DNA of 19,518 bases from NCBI GenBank assembly GCA_937872275.1, contig CALMSE010000282.1:1-19518 (forward strand), read 5' to 3'. Each line of letters begins with the position of its first letter. The first letter of the stretch is position 1. Below, piece after piece: positions 11,492-18,603 of the stretch. Below the pieces are notes generated by a model, which had not been told where the DNA came from, did not search any database, and worked only from the letters and a program-made list of their open reading frames with translations. Position numbers and translations under genes: made by a program. This DNA is from an uncultured Leucobacter sp. Its GTDB lineage: Bacteria > Actinomycetota > Actinomycetes > Actinomycetales > Microbacteriaceae.

Positions 11492-12442
11492 GTGGAGTTC
11501 ATCGAGACCATACTCTGGCCGTTGCGCTGGCTCGTCGAGCTGGTGCTCATGCTCTGGCATCAGCTCTTCACCTGGATCGGCATGGACCCGGCGGGCGGCG
11601 TCACCTGGGTGCTGTCGATCATCGGTCTCGTGATCGTGGTGCGCTCGGCGCTCATCCCCGTGACGGTGCGGCAGATCAAGTCGCAGCGCCGCATGATGGA
11701 GGTCGCGCCGGAGCTCAAGAAGATCCAGGCGAAGTACAAGGGCAAGAACGACCAGTTCTCGCGCGAGGCCATGAGCCGCGAGACGATGGCGCTCTACAAG
11801 AAGCACGGCACCAATCCGTTCGCCTCGTGCCTGCCGATCCTGATCCAGATGCCGATCTTCTTCTCGCTGTTCTACGTGCTGCGCCACGCGGCGGAGAACA
11901 CGGTCGGCATCGCCTTCATGAACGAAGCGCTCACGAAGAGCTTCAACCAGGCCGAGATCTTCGGCGCACCCCTGAAGATGACCTTCACCCAAGGCTGGGA
12001 GGGCGGCAACTGGATGGTCGTCACGCTGCTCGGCCTCATCATGGTGCTCATGATCGCCTCGCAGTTCTTCACCCAGCTGCAGATCATGTCGAAGAACGTG
12101 AGCGACGAGACGAAGACCTCGCCGATGTACAAGCAGCAGCGGATCATGCTGTACATCATCCCCTTCGCCTTCCTGTTCTCGGGCATCGCCTTCCCCCTCG
12201 CCCTCAACATCTACTGGTTCACCTCGAACCTCTGGACCATGGGCCAGCAATACATCGTGATCAAGAACATGCCGACCCCGGGCAGCGACGCCTGGCGCGC
12301 CCGGCAGGCGAGGCTGCAGGCGAAGGGCAAGCTGCCGACCTCGGGCGACGAGGGCAAGGAGAACGGCAATGGATCCGCCTCCGAGCCGCAGGGCCAGCGG
12401 CAGCAGCCGATCAGCGCGAAGCGCGCCAAGAAGAAGAAGTGA
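11492..12442 (+). CDS. yidC: Membrane protein insertase YidC
   Basis: YidC/Oxa1/Alb3 insertase that inserts proteins into the cytoplasmic membrane alone or with SecYEG. The 316 residues from a GTG start five bases after yidD have hydrophobic segments at about 11-30, 36-58, 112-132, 172-195 and 218-260. The hydrophilic-groove arginine is probably Arg51 in VVRSALIPVTVRQ. The cytoplasmic hairpin (about 60-108) is charged and contains APELKKIQAKYKGK, and NPFASCLPILIQMPIFFSLF is the conserved third segment. The C-tail ends in a Lys-rich run (AKRAKKKK), likely for ribosome contact. The large periplasmic domain of Gram-negative YidC is absent, as expected for this group. Confidence 0.96.
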   Translation: MEFIETILWPLRWLVELVLMLWHQLFTWIGMDPAGGVTWVLSIIGLVIVVRSALIPVTVRQIKSQRRMMEVAPELKKIQAKYKGKNDQFSREAMSRETMALYKKHGTNPFASCLPILIQMPIFFSLFYVLRHAAENTVGIAFMNEALTKSFNQAEIFGAPLKMTFTQGWEGGNWMVVTLLGLIMVLMIASQFFTQLQIMSKNVSDETKTSPMYKQQRIMLYIIPFAFLFSGIAFPLALNIYWFTSNLWTMGQQYIVIKNMPTPGSDAWRARQARLQAKGKLPTSGDEGKENGNGSASEPQGQRQQPISAKRAKKKK

Positions 12443-12452
12443 GGTTTCCGCG

Positions 12453-12953
12453 ATGACCGAATCCACCGCCCTGGAGGACCGCGGCGAGCAGCCGACGACC
12501 GACGAGCTCGAGACCGAGGGCGACCTCGCCGCCGACTACATCGAGGGGCTGCTCGACATCGCCGATCTCGACGGCGACCTCGACATCTCCGTGGCGAACG
12601 GTCGCGCCTACCTCTCGATCACGGGCGGCGGGGAGGATCTCGACCGTCTCGCGATGCCCGAGCCCGTGCAGGCGCTGCAGGATCTCACGCGACTCGCGGT
12701 GCAGAGCGAGACGGGCCGCTTCTCGCGGCTGATCCTCGACATCGGCGGATCGCGCGACGCCCGCGCCACCGAGCTGCGGGGGCTGGTCGACGCCGCGGTC
12801 GCGCAGATCGCTGCCGGTCGGCCCGAGGTCGAGCTCGAGCCGATGAGCTCCTACGAGCGCAAGCTGGTGCACGACATCGTCGCCGAGCGGGGCTACTACA
12901 GCGAGTCGCGCGGCGAGGGCCGCGATCGCCGTCTCGTCATCAGCCCGGCCTGA
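12453..12953 (+). CDS. Jag/SpoIIIJ-associated R3H RNA-binding protein
   Basis: A 166-residue protein with an acidic N-terminus, a KH-like domain including RLILDIGGSRDARATELRGLVDAA, and a C-terminal R3H-type region YERKLVHDIVAERGYYSESRGEGRDRRLVI. These domains and the place between yidC and rsmG identify the Jag (KhpB/EloR-like) family of cytoplasmic RNA-binding proteins. The separate N-terminal Jag_N domain of firmicute members is not evident. The ATG at 12453 has GAGG eight bases upstream, 10 bases after the yidC stop. A longer reading from 12369 overlaps yidC and is rejected. RNA targets cannot be inferred. Confidence 0.92.
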   Translation: MTESTALEDRGEQPTTDELETEGDLAADYIEGLLDIADLDGDLDISVANGRAYLSITGGGEDLDRLAMPEPVQALQDLTRLAVQSETGRFSRLILDIGGSRDARATELRGLVDAAVAQIAAGRPEVELEPMSSYERKLVHDIVAERGYYSESRGEGRDRRLVISPA

Positions 12954-12961
12954 CACGGCGG

Positions 12962-12977
12962 GGTTTCACGTGAAACA
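12962..12977. promoter_or_regulatory. parS site over the rsmG start
   Basis: GGTTTCACGTGAAACA matches the parS consensus at 15 of 16 positions, differing only at the first base. It fills the jag-rsmG junction, and its centre provides the GTG used as the rsmG start. Confidence 0.88.
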
Positions 12978-13617
12978 GCCGGCGGTCGATATGGGCGTGG
13001 AGCCGGAGCCGCTCGCCGCCGCGGAGCTCGCCGGCGAGCGCCTGGGCGCGCTGCGCGAGTTCGCCCGGGATCTCGGGGAGCGCGGCGAGACCCTCGGCCT
13101 CATCGGTCCGCTCGAGCCGCCCCGCCTGTGGACGAGGCATCTGCTCAACAGCGCCGTGCTCGCGCCGCTCATCGCACGGGGTGCTCGGGTGGCCGACATC
13201 GGCACCGGTGGCGGCATGCCCGGCCTGGTGCTCGCGATCGTGCGGCCCGACGCGCACTTCATGCTCATCGAGCCGATGGAGCGGCGCTGCGCCTGGCTCT
13301 CGGAGCAGGTGGAGCGACTGGGGCTCGGGAACGTCGAGGTGAAGCGCGGCCGGGCCGAGGAGTTCCACGGCGCCTTCGAGGCGGATCAGGTGACCGCCCG
13401 GGCCGTCACCGCGCTGCGCAAGCTCGTGCCGCTCGCCGCCCCCCTGCTGCGGGACGGCGGGGAACTGCTGCTGCTCAAGGGCTCGGGAGTCGACGCGGAG
13501 ATCGATGCGGCGGAGAAGGCGCTGCGCAGGTTCCGGGTCCACGACGTCTCGGTCGAGGAGCTCGGCGTCGGGCAGCTCGCCGAGACCACCCGGGTCTTCC
13601 GCGCGCGGGTGCGCTGA
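12970..13617 (+). CDS. rsmG: 16S rRNA (guanine527-N7)-methyltransferase RsmG
   Basis: SAM-dependent methyltransferase (GidB) that makes m7G at position 527 of 16S rRNA; loss gives low-level streptomycin resistance in several bacteria. The 215 residues contain motif I VADIGTGGGMPGLVLA (74-89), the preceding LWTRHLLNSAVLAPL typical of RsmG, IEPMERRCAWL (100-110) as the acidic SAM-ribose strand, and VTARAVTALRKL (141-152). The GTG start lies inside a parS site. ATG at 12991 and GTG at 12997 are alternatives that would trim 7-9 residues without touching the fold. It is the last gene of the rpmH run, 16 bp after jag. Confidence 0.95.
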   Translation: MKQPAVDMGVEPEPLAAAELAGERLGALREFARDLGERGETLGLIGPLEPPRLWTRHLLNSAVLAPLIARGARVADIGTGGGMPGLVLAIVRPDAHFMLIEPMERRCAWLSEQVERLGLGNVEVKRGRAEEFHGAFEADQVTARAVTALRKLVPLAAPLLRDGGELLLLKGSGVDAEIDAAEKALRRFRVHDVSVEELGVGQLAETTRVFRARVR

Positions 13618-13640
13618 GACCGCGTCGGGTCGGGCCCGCG

Positions 13641-13659
13641 CCCTTCGACAGGCTCGGGG
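13641..13659. repeat. Intergenic CCCTTCGACAGGCTCGGGG element
   Basis: CCCTTCGACAGGCTCGGGG lies in the 153-bp rsmG-parA gap. It resembles the CCCTTCGACA-GCTCAGGG intergenic motif seen repeatedly in actinobacterial genomes, as I recall. The ends can pair (CCC/GGG) around an imperfect stem. It may be the 3' end signal of the rsmG transcript or a dispersed repeat; only one copy is in the window. Confidence 0.45.
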
Positions 13660-13732
13660 TGCGCGCCCCGGCTGGGGCCGCGGTCCCGGCCGGGACGGAA
13701 TCCCGGAGAGTGGGCGATCCGCCCCCGCCGGA

Positions 13733-13738
13733 TAGGAT
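13733..13738 (+). promoter_or_regulatory. Candidate parA -10 element
   Basis: TAGGAT is a plausible actinobacterial -10, 32 bp before the parA ATG. No convincing -35 is found 16-18 bp upstream, so this is tentative. Confidence 0.3.
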
Positions 13739-13770
13739 GACAGGGTCCCGTCCCCCAACCCGAGGAAGCG

Positions 13771-14670
13771 ATGACCGACACCGAGAGCGCGCTGGTGGGC
13801 AACCACCTGGCCGACAAGGTGCGACGCCGCAGGCGGCTCGAGCAGACGGTCTCGCCGCTTCCCGCACTCACCCGCATCATCACGGTGTCGAATCAGAAGG
13901 GCGGCGTGGGCAAGACCACGACCACGGTCAACCTGGCCTCCGCCCTCGCCCGGCGCGGGGCGAACGTGCTGGTGATCGACCTCGATCCGCAGGGCAACGC
14001 ATCGACGGCCCTCGGCGTGCCCCACCGCCCCGAGGTGACGAGCGTGTACGACGTGCTGCTCGGCGAGCGCGAAATCGCCGACGCCGTGCAGCCGAGCACC
14101 GACCACGAGAACCTCTTCTGCGTGCCCTCGACGATCAACCTGGCGGGCGCCGAGATCGAGCTCGTCTCGCTCGTGGCCCGCGAGCAGCGCCTGCGCACCG
14201 CGCTCGAGACGTTCCTGCGCGAGAGCCCGCGCCCCTTCCACTACGTCTTCATCGACTGCCCGCCGTCGCTGGGGCTGCTCACGGTCAACGCCTTCGTCGC
14301 CGCGCAGGAGGTGCTCATCCCGATCCAGTGCGAGTACTACGCGCTCGAGGGGCTGAGTCAGCTGCTCGGCAACATCCAGCTGATCCAGAAGCACCTGAAC
14401 CCGACGCTCAGGGTCTCGACGATCCTGCTCACCATGTACGACGCCCGCACCAATCTGGCGCAGGAGGTCGCGCGCGAGGTGCGCGAGCACTTCCCCGCCG
14501 AGACCCTCCGGGCCGTGGTCCCGCGCTCGGTGCGCGTGTCGGAGGCGCCGAGCTACGGGCAGACGGTGCACGCGTACGACCAGGCGTCCATCGGCGCGCT
14601 GGCCTACCTCGAGGCCGCCGCCGAGATCGCGGAGCGCGGCGCCGCGACCCACCCCCATGAAGGAGCCTGA
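13771..14670 (+). CDS. parA: Chromosome-partitioning ATPase ParA
   Basis: P-loop ATPase of the ParA/MinD family that forms an ATP-dependent nucleoid gradient and moves ParB-parS complexes. The 299 residues have a basic N-terminal extension (VRRRRRLEQ, 17-25), the deviant Walker A KGGVGKTT (43-50), Walker A' DLDPQGNAST (70-79), Walker B FIDCPPSLGLLTVNA and the C-terminal PRSVRVSEAPSYGQTV segment typical of chromosomal ParA (Soj). AGGAAG stands just before the ATG. parB starts three bases after the stop, so both are in one operon. Several parS-like sites in the window complete the system. Confidence 0.97.
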   Translation: MTDTESALVGNHLADKVRRRRRLEQTVSPLPALTRIITVSNQKGGVGKTTTTVNLASALARRGANVLVIDLDPQGNASTALGVPHRPEVTSVYDVLLGEREIADAVQPSTDHENLFCVPSTINLAGAEIELVSLVAREQRLRTALETFLRESPRPFHYVFIDCPPSLGLLTVNAFVAAQEVLIPIQCEYYALEGLSQLLGNIQLIQKHLNPTLRVSTILLTMYDARTNLAQEVAREVREHFPAETLRAVVPRSVRVSEAPSYGQTVHAYDQASIGALAYLEAAAEIAERGAATHPHEGA

Positions 14671-14673
14671 GCG

Positions 14674-15720
14674 ATGGCAACGAAGAAGCGCAGCGGACTC
14701 GGCCGGGGCATCGGCGCACTGATCCCGCAGAGCACGGGCGAGCGCCCCGTCGACGTGTTCTTTCCGACGCGCTCGCCTGAGGACGAATCGCACGGCGAGT
14801 CGTCGGGGGGCGTCCCCGTGCCGCGGCGCGAGGACGGTGCCGAGCCGTTCGGGGCCGCCGACGCGTCCGATCAGTCCGACCTCCGCGAGGTGCCCGGGGC
14901 GCGCCTCACCCGCCTCGCGCTCTCCGACATCGTGCCGAACCGTTCGCAGCCCCGCACCGAGTTCGACGAGGAGGCGCTCGAGGAGCTGACGCACTCGATC
15001 CGCGAGTTCGGCGTGTTCCAGCCCGTCGTGGTGCGCGAGATCGAGCCGGCCCCCCCGGCGGGCGAGCCGCGCTACGAGCTGATCATGGGCGAGCGGCGCT
15101 TCCGCGCGTCCGGGCGAGCGGGGCTCGACGACATTCCGGCGATCGTGCGGTCCACGGCCGATGAGCACATGCTGCGCGACGCGCTGCTCGAGAACCTGCA
15201 CCGCGCGCAGCTGAATCCGCTGGAAGAGGCCTCGGCCTACCAGCAGCTGCTCTCCGACTTCGGCATCACCCAGGAGCAGCTGGCCGAGCGCATCGGGCGC
15301 TCGCGGCCGCAGATCTCGAACACGATCCGCCTGCTGAAGCTGCCCGAGCCCGTGCAGGCGCGGGTCGCCGCAGGGGTGCTCTCGGCCGGGCACGCGCGCG
15401 CGATCCTCTCGCTCGACCGCGGCGAGGGGAGTGCGGACGCCGAGGCCATGCAGCGTCTGGCCGACAAGATCGTGAACGAGGGGCTCTCGGTGCGCTCCGC
15501 GGAGGCCGTCGCCGGCGAGACCCCGCGTCGCAAGGCGCCGAAGGCGCGCGCCGGAGGAGTGCAGGCGCAGCTCGACGAGATCGCGGAGCGCCTGGGCGAC
15601 CGCTTCGACACGAGGGTCGGCGTGAAGCTCGGCGCGAAGCGCGGGCAGATCACGATCGACTTCGCGACGATCGCCGACCTCAAGCGCATCCTCGACGAGC
15701 TCGGCGACCCCGGGTTCTGA
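14674..15720 (+). CDS. parB: Chromosome-partitioning protein ParB
   Basis: CTP-dependent DNA clamp that loads at parS and spreads, organising the origin region. The 348 residues begin with the ParA-interacting MATKKRSGLGRGIGALIP (1-18), then a poorly conserved acidic linker (20-75). The CTPase/N domain follows with box I (PRTEFDEEALEELTHSIREFG) and the arginine-rich GERRFRA motif (139-145) with NLHRAQLNPLEEA after it. A helix-turn-helix for parS lies at about 197-219 (TQEQLAERIGRSRPQISNTI), and a C-terminal dimerisation region ends the protein. The ribosome site GAAGGAG is inside the end of parA. Targets within the window are the sites at 6421, 6466 and 12962, and perhaps 4815. Confidence 0.97.
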   Translation: MATKKRSGLGRGIGALIPQSTGERPVDVFFPTRSPEDESHGESSGGVPVPRREDGAEPFGAADASDQSDLREVPGARLTRLALSDIVPNRSQPRTEFDEEALEELTHSIREFGVFQPVVVREIEPAPPAGEPRYELIMGERRFRASGRAGLDDIPAIVRSTADEHMLRDALLENLHRAQLNPLEEASAYQQLLSDFGITQEQLAERIGRSRPQISNTIRLLKLPEPVQARVAAGVLSAGHARAILSLDRGEGSADAEAMQRLADKIVNEGLSVRSAEAVAGETPRRKAPKARAGGVQAQLDEIAERLGDRFDTRVGVKLGAKRGQITIDFATIADLKRILDELGDPGF

Positions 15721-15722
15721 GA

Positions 15723-15740
15723 CGCCCCTCGACAGGGGCG
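15723..15740 (+). terminator. Hairpin after parB
   Basis: CGCCCCT and AGGGGCG form a perfect 7-bp stem around the tetraloop CGAC, beginning two bases after the parB stop. There is no T-tract, as is common for actinobacterial end hairpins. The CGACAG core echoes the element at 13641-13659. Confidence 0.55.
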
Positions 15741-15763
15741 GCGCGCTCTGCTTGACTCGGAGC

Positions 15764-16225
15764 ATGAGCGATGAGACGAGATTCGTATCGGCCGAGCGCC
15801 TCGTGCGCGCCGCTCCGGAGGCGATCTTCGAGCTGATCGCCGACCCCGCGCTGCAGCCCGGCTGGGACGGCAACGACAACCTCGCCGAGGCGGCGCCCGG
15901 CCAACGGGTGACGGGCGTCGGCCAGGCCTTCGTCATGGAGCTCACGGTCGGCGGCACGCGCGAGAACCACGTCGTGGAGTTCGAGGAGGGCCGCCGCATC
16001 GCCTGGAAGCCCGCGTACCCCGGCGAGGAGCTGCTCGGCCACCTCTGGCGGTGGGAGCTGGAGCCGGGGGCCGAGCCGGGCGTCACGCTCGTGCGCCACA
16101 GCTACGACTGGAGCGGCCTGCCCGACACGGCGGAACCGAAACGGCTCGCCCGCGCCCGCGCCACCACCGCGGAGATGCTGGGGGCCTCGCTCGGCCGCCT
16201 CGCCGCGGCCGCCGAGGCGGCGTAG
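15764..16225 (+). CDS. SRPBCC/START-like small protein
   Basis: A 153-residue cytoplasmic protein with the helix-grip pattern of SRPBCC (polyketide cyclase/START-like) proteins: an N-terminal strand with FVSAERLVRAAPEAIFELIADPALQPGWDG, central strands GVGQAFVMEL and ENHVVEFEEGRRIAWKP, then LWRWELEPG and TLVRHSYDWSG, and a long C-terminal helix (about 125-150). The family binds hydrophobic ligands in a cavity; substrate and role are unknown here. The ATG at 15764 is preferred over a TTG four codons upstream, but GGAG stands too close to be a normal ribosome site, so the start is uncertain. It is not an expected member of the origin cluster and lies between the parB hairpin and ppk2. Confidence 0.8.
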   Translation: MSDETRFVSAERLVRAAPEAIFELIADPALQPGWDGNDNLAEAAPGQRVTGVGQAFVMELTVGGTRENHVVEFEEGRRIAWKPAYPGEELLGHLWRWELEPGAEPGVTLVRHSYDWSGLPDTAEPKRLARARATTAEMLGASLGRLAAAAEAA

Positions 16226-16250
16226 TCGCGGTGCCGCGGCCGGAATCCGC

Positions 16251-16256
16251 CATACT
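16251..16256 (+). promoter_or_regulatory. Candidate -10 of a leaderless ppk2 transcript
   Basis: CATACT ends six bases before the ppk2 ATG, and no Shine-Dalgarno sequence is present. This spacing would place the transcription start on or next to the start codon, as in leaderless actinobacterial mRNAs. No clear -35 is seen. Confidence 0.4.
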
Positions 16257-16262
16257 GGCAGC

Positions 16263-17120
16263 ATGATCGCGAAGAGTCAGAAGCATTGGACCGGCGACGT
16301 CGCCGAGCTGCTGCGGGTCGGCGAGGGCTTCCGCCTCGCCGAGGTCGACCCGGGCGCCACCCCCGGGTACGGCAGCAGCAAGACGGACGCGGCCGACGAC
16401 CTCGCGGCCGGCGCCGAGGAGCTGAGCGAGTACCAGGAGCGGCTGTTCGCCCGGAGTCGCACGACCGATGCGCCCGACTCGGTGCTGCTCGTGCTGCAGG
16501 CGATGGACACGGCGGGCAAGGGCGGCATCGTGCGGCACGTGGTCGGCTCGGTCGACCCGCAGGGCGTCTCGCTCGCGGCGTTCAAGAAGCCCACGGCCGA
16601 GGAGCTCGCCCACGATTTCCTGTGGCGCATCGAGAAGCGCGTGCCGCAGCCGGGCTTCATCGGCGTGTTCGACCGCTCCCACTACGAGGACGTGCTCATC
16701 GGCCGAGTGCGGTCGCTCGCGCCGGCCGAGGAGATCGAGCGCCGCTACGGCGCGATCAACGACTTCGAGCGGCGCCTCGTCGAGGGCGGCACCCGGATCG
16801 TGAAGGTGATGCTGCACATCTCGGCCGACGAGCAGAAGGCGCGGCTGGTGGAGCGGCTCGACCGGCCCGACAAGCACTGGAAGTACAACCCCGGCGACGT
16901 CGACGAGCGCGTTCTGTGGCCGCAGTACATGGAGGCGTATCAGACCGCGTTCGAGCGCACCTCGACCGGGTGGGCGCCGTGGTACGTCGTGCCGGCGGAT
17001 CGCAAGTGGTACGCGCGTCTCGCCGTGCAGCACCTGCTGCTCGAGGCCCTCGAGGACATCGATCCGCAGTGGCCCCCGGCCGACTTCGACGTCGAGGTCG
17101 AGCGGGCGCGGCTCGCTTGA
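16263..17120 (+). CDS. Polyphosphate kinase 2 family (polyP:nucleotide phosphotransferase)
   Basis: PPK2-type enzyme that moves phosphate between polyphosphate and nucleotides, usually regenerating nucleoside di- or triphosphates from AMP or ADP. The 285 residues contain Walker A MDTAGKGG (81-88), the strand GFIGVFDRSHYEDVLIGRVR (131-150) with the Walker B FDRSHYED, ERRYGAINDFERRLVEGG, HISADEQKARLVERL, the lid-like KHWKYNPGDVDER and the conserved WAPWYVVPADRKWYARLAV. This pattern fits the single-domain PPK2 subgroup of about 260-300 residues (related to TIGR03709); which nucleotide is preferred cannot be read from the sequence. The N-terminal 50 residues are family-typical. It lies apart from the ori operons and ends at a strong terminator. 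Confidence 0.92.
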   Translation: MIAKSQKHWTGDVAELLRVGEGFRLAEVDPGATPGYGSSKTDAADDLAAGAEELSEYQERLFARSRTTDAPDSVLLVLQAMDTAGKGGIVRHVVGSVDPQGVSLAAFKKPTAEELAHDFLWRIEKRVPQPGFIGVFDRSHYEDVLIGRVRSLAPAEEIERRYGAINDFERRLVEGGTRIVKVMLHISADEQKARLVERLDRPDKHWKYNPGDVDERVLWPQYMEAYQTAFERTSTGWAPWYVVPADRKWYARLAVQHLLLEALEDIDPQWPPADFDVEVERARLA

Positions 17121-17122
17121 AA

Positions 17123-17171
17123 GCAATCGCATCGCGATTGCGCGCGAGCCGCGCTGGCGCCACGGCGCCAG
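17123..17171 (+). repeat. Two perfect hairpins downstream of ppk2
   Basis: GCAATCGC (17123-17130) pairs with GCGATTGC (17134-17141) around ATC. CTGGCGCC (17154-17161) pairs with GGCGCCAG (17164-17171) around AC. Both stems are 8 bp with no mismatch. They precede the main terminator and may protect or process the ppk2 3' end. Confidence 0.6.
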
Positions 17172-17200
17172 GCGAGCTGCCCGCCTGAGCTGCCCGAACG

Positions 17201-17249
17201 CGCAAAGGCCCGATCCGCCCCCCGAACAGGGGCCGATCGGGCCTTTGCG
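17201..17249. terminator. Bidirectional terminator between ppk2 and trxA
   Basis: CGCAAAGGCCCGATC (17201-17215) is exactly complementary to GATCGGGCCTTTGCG (17235-17249), a 15-bp stem with a GC-rich loop that can extend by further C/G pairs. It lies between convergent genes, and the AAAGG/CCTTT base gives short T-containing ends in both directions. Confidence 0.9.
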
Positions 17250-17267
17250 ACCCCCAACCGGGTGGTC

Positions 17268-17591
17268 TCAGATGATCCCGTTCAGATGCTCCTCGATCAT
17301 CGGCTTCGGCATGGCGCCGATGATCTCGCGCACCTCCTCGCCGTTCTTGAAGACCTTCATCGCGGGGATGGAGGTGATGCGGTACCGCGCGGCGAGCGCC
17401 GGGTTCTCGTCGACGTTCACCTTGGCGATGACGATCTTGCCGTCGTGCTCCTTGGCGATCTCGTCGAGGATCGGGGCGACCGCGCGGCACGGGCCGCACC
17501 AGGCGGCCCAGAAATCGACCAGCACGGGGACGTCGTTCTGCAGCACGACCTTGTCGAAGGTCTGCTCGCCGACGATGATGGCTTCTGACAT
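17268..17591 (-). CDS. trxA: Thioredoxin
   Basis: Cytoplasmic dithiol oxidoreductase of 107 residues that reduces protein disulfides and is recharged by the reductase encoded just upstream. The active site WCGPC spans 31-35 with Cys32 and Cys35. The buried Asp26 in VLVDFWA and the cis-proline loop SIPAMKVF (Pro76) are both present. No signal peptide is visible. The ATG follows AAGGAG by six bases, and that ribosome site overlaps the end of trxB; only three bases separate the two genes, so they form an operon. Transcription ends at 17201-17249. Confidence 0.97.
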   Translation of the reverse strand: MSEAIIVGEQTFDKVVLQNDVPVLVDFWAAWCGPCRAVAPILDEIAKEHDGKIVIAKVNVDENPALAARYRITSIPAMKVFKNGEEVREIIGAMPKPMIEEHLNGII

Positions 17592-17594
17592 GGT

Positions 17595-18530
17595 TTACTC
17601 CTTGGAATCTTCGAACGACGCGAGGTAGTGCTCCGCGTCGAGGGCTGCGACGGTGCCGGAGCCCGCCGCGGTGGCGGCCTGTCGGTAGGTCGGGTCGATG
17701 ACGTCGCCCGCGGCGAAGACGCCGGGCAGCGAGGTCTTCGAGCTGCGCCCCTCGACGGCGATGGTGCCCTCGGGGGTGAGGTCGAGCTGGCCGTGCACGA
17801 GATGGGTGCGCGGGTCGTTGCCGATCGCGACGAAGAGGCCCTCGAGCGGCAGCTCGCGATCCTCGCCCGTCACGGTGTCGCGCAACCGCACCCCCGTCAC
17901 CTCGCCGTCGCCGAGGATCTCCACGACCTCCGCGTTCCAGACGAACTCGATCTTCTCGTTGTCGAAGGCGCGCTGCTGCATGATCTTCGACGCGCGCAGC
18001 TCCTCGCGGCGGTGGATCACGTACACCTTCGAGGCGAAGCGCGTGAGGAAGGTCGCCTCCTCCATCGCCGAATCGCCGCCGCCGACCACCGCGATCGTCT
18101 TCTCGCGGAAGAAGAAGCCGTCGCAGGTCGCGCACCACGACAGGCCGTGGCCGCTCAGCCGCTCCTCCTCGGGGAGGCCGATCTTGCGGTAGGCCGATCC
18201 GGTCGCGAAGACGACGGTCCGCGCCTCGTGCACCGTGCCGTCGCTCGTGGTGACGCGCTTGACGTCGCCGTCGAGCTCGAGCGCGGTGACGTCGTCGTAG
18301 ACGACCTTCGTGCCGAAGCGCTCGGCCTGAGCCTGGATCTTCTCCATCAGCTCGGGGCCCTGGATGCCCTCGGGGAAGCCGGGGAAGTTCTCGACATCGG
18401 TCGTGTTCATCAGCTCGCCGCCGGGCTCGACCGAGCTGGCGAAGAGCACCGGCTCGAGGCCCGCGCGGGCGGCGTAGATGCCGGCGGTGAGGCCGGCCGG
18501 GCCGCTGCCGATGATGATGATCTGATGCAT
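17595..18530 (-). CDS. trxB: Thioredoxin-disulfide reductase
   Basis: FAD- and NADPH-dependent flavoenzyme that reduces thioredoxin. From the ATG at 18530 it has 311 residues: the FAD dinucleotide-binding GSGPAG (8-13), the redox-active CATC (133-136), the NADPH-binding VVGGGDSAMEEA (148-159) with HRREELRASKIM after it, and the C-terminal FAD motif GVFAAGDVID. GAGGAG sits five bases before the start. The frame continues upstream to 18665 but that part is low-complexity, overlaps the DUF6049 gene and is rejected. Trx genes beside the parAB/origin region are typical of actinobacteria, where they face the parAB genes as here. Confidence 0.97.
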   Translation of the reverse strand: MHQIIIIGSGPAGLTAGIYAARAGLEPVLFASSVEPGGELMNTTDVENFPGFPEGIQGPELMEKIQAQAERFGTKVVYDDVTALELDGDVKRVTTSDGTVHEARTVVFATGSAYRKIGLPEEERLSGHGLSWCATCDGFFFREKTIAVVGGGDSAMEEATFLTRFASKVYVIHRREELRASKIMQQRAFDNEKIEFVWNAEVVEILGDGEVTGVRLRDTVTGEDRELPLEGLFVAIGNDPRTHLVHGQLDLTPEGTIAVEGRSSKTSLPGVFAAGDVIDPTYRQAATAAGSGTVAALDAEHYLASFEDSKE

Positions 18531-18589
18531 GTGGCTCCTCGCGCACGGGTCGGACCGCGGCTCCGGGCCGCTCTCAGGGGGTGCAACCC

Positions 18590-18595
18590 ATCCTA
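18590..18595 (-). promoter_or_regulatory. Candidate trxB -10 element
   Basis: On the minus strand TAGGAT lies about 60 bp before the trxB ATG in the 73-bp gap. It matches the parA candidate hexamer but has no recognisable -35; trxB may instead be read through from upstream. Confidence 0.25.
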
Positions 18596-18603
18596 GGCCC
18601 GGG

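Noticed and set aside
11478..11503. CACGTG at the yidC start as another parS
   Set aside because: Only the central hexamer matches; flanking bases diverge from TGTTTCACGTGAAACA at many positions.
12940..16086. Long minus-strand open frame (1048 codons) opposite rsmG, parA and parB
   Set aside because: Antisense shadow of three well-defined genes. Composition is Arg/Leu/Ala-rich with no motif and it crosses the non-coding rsmG-parA gap.
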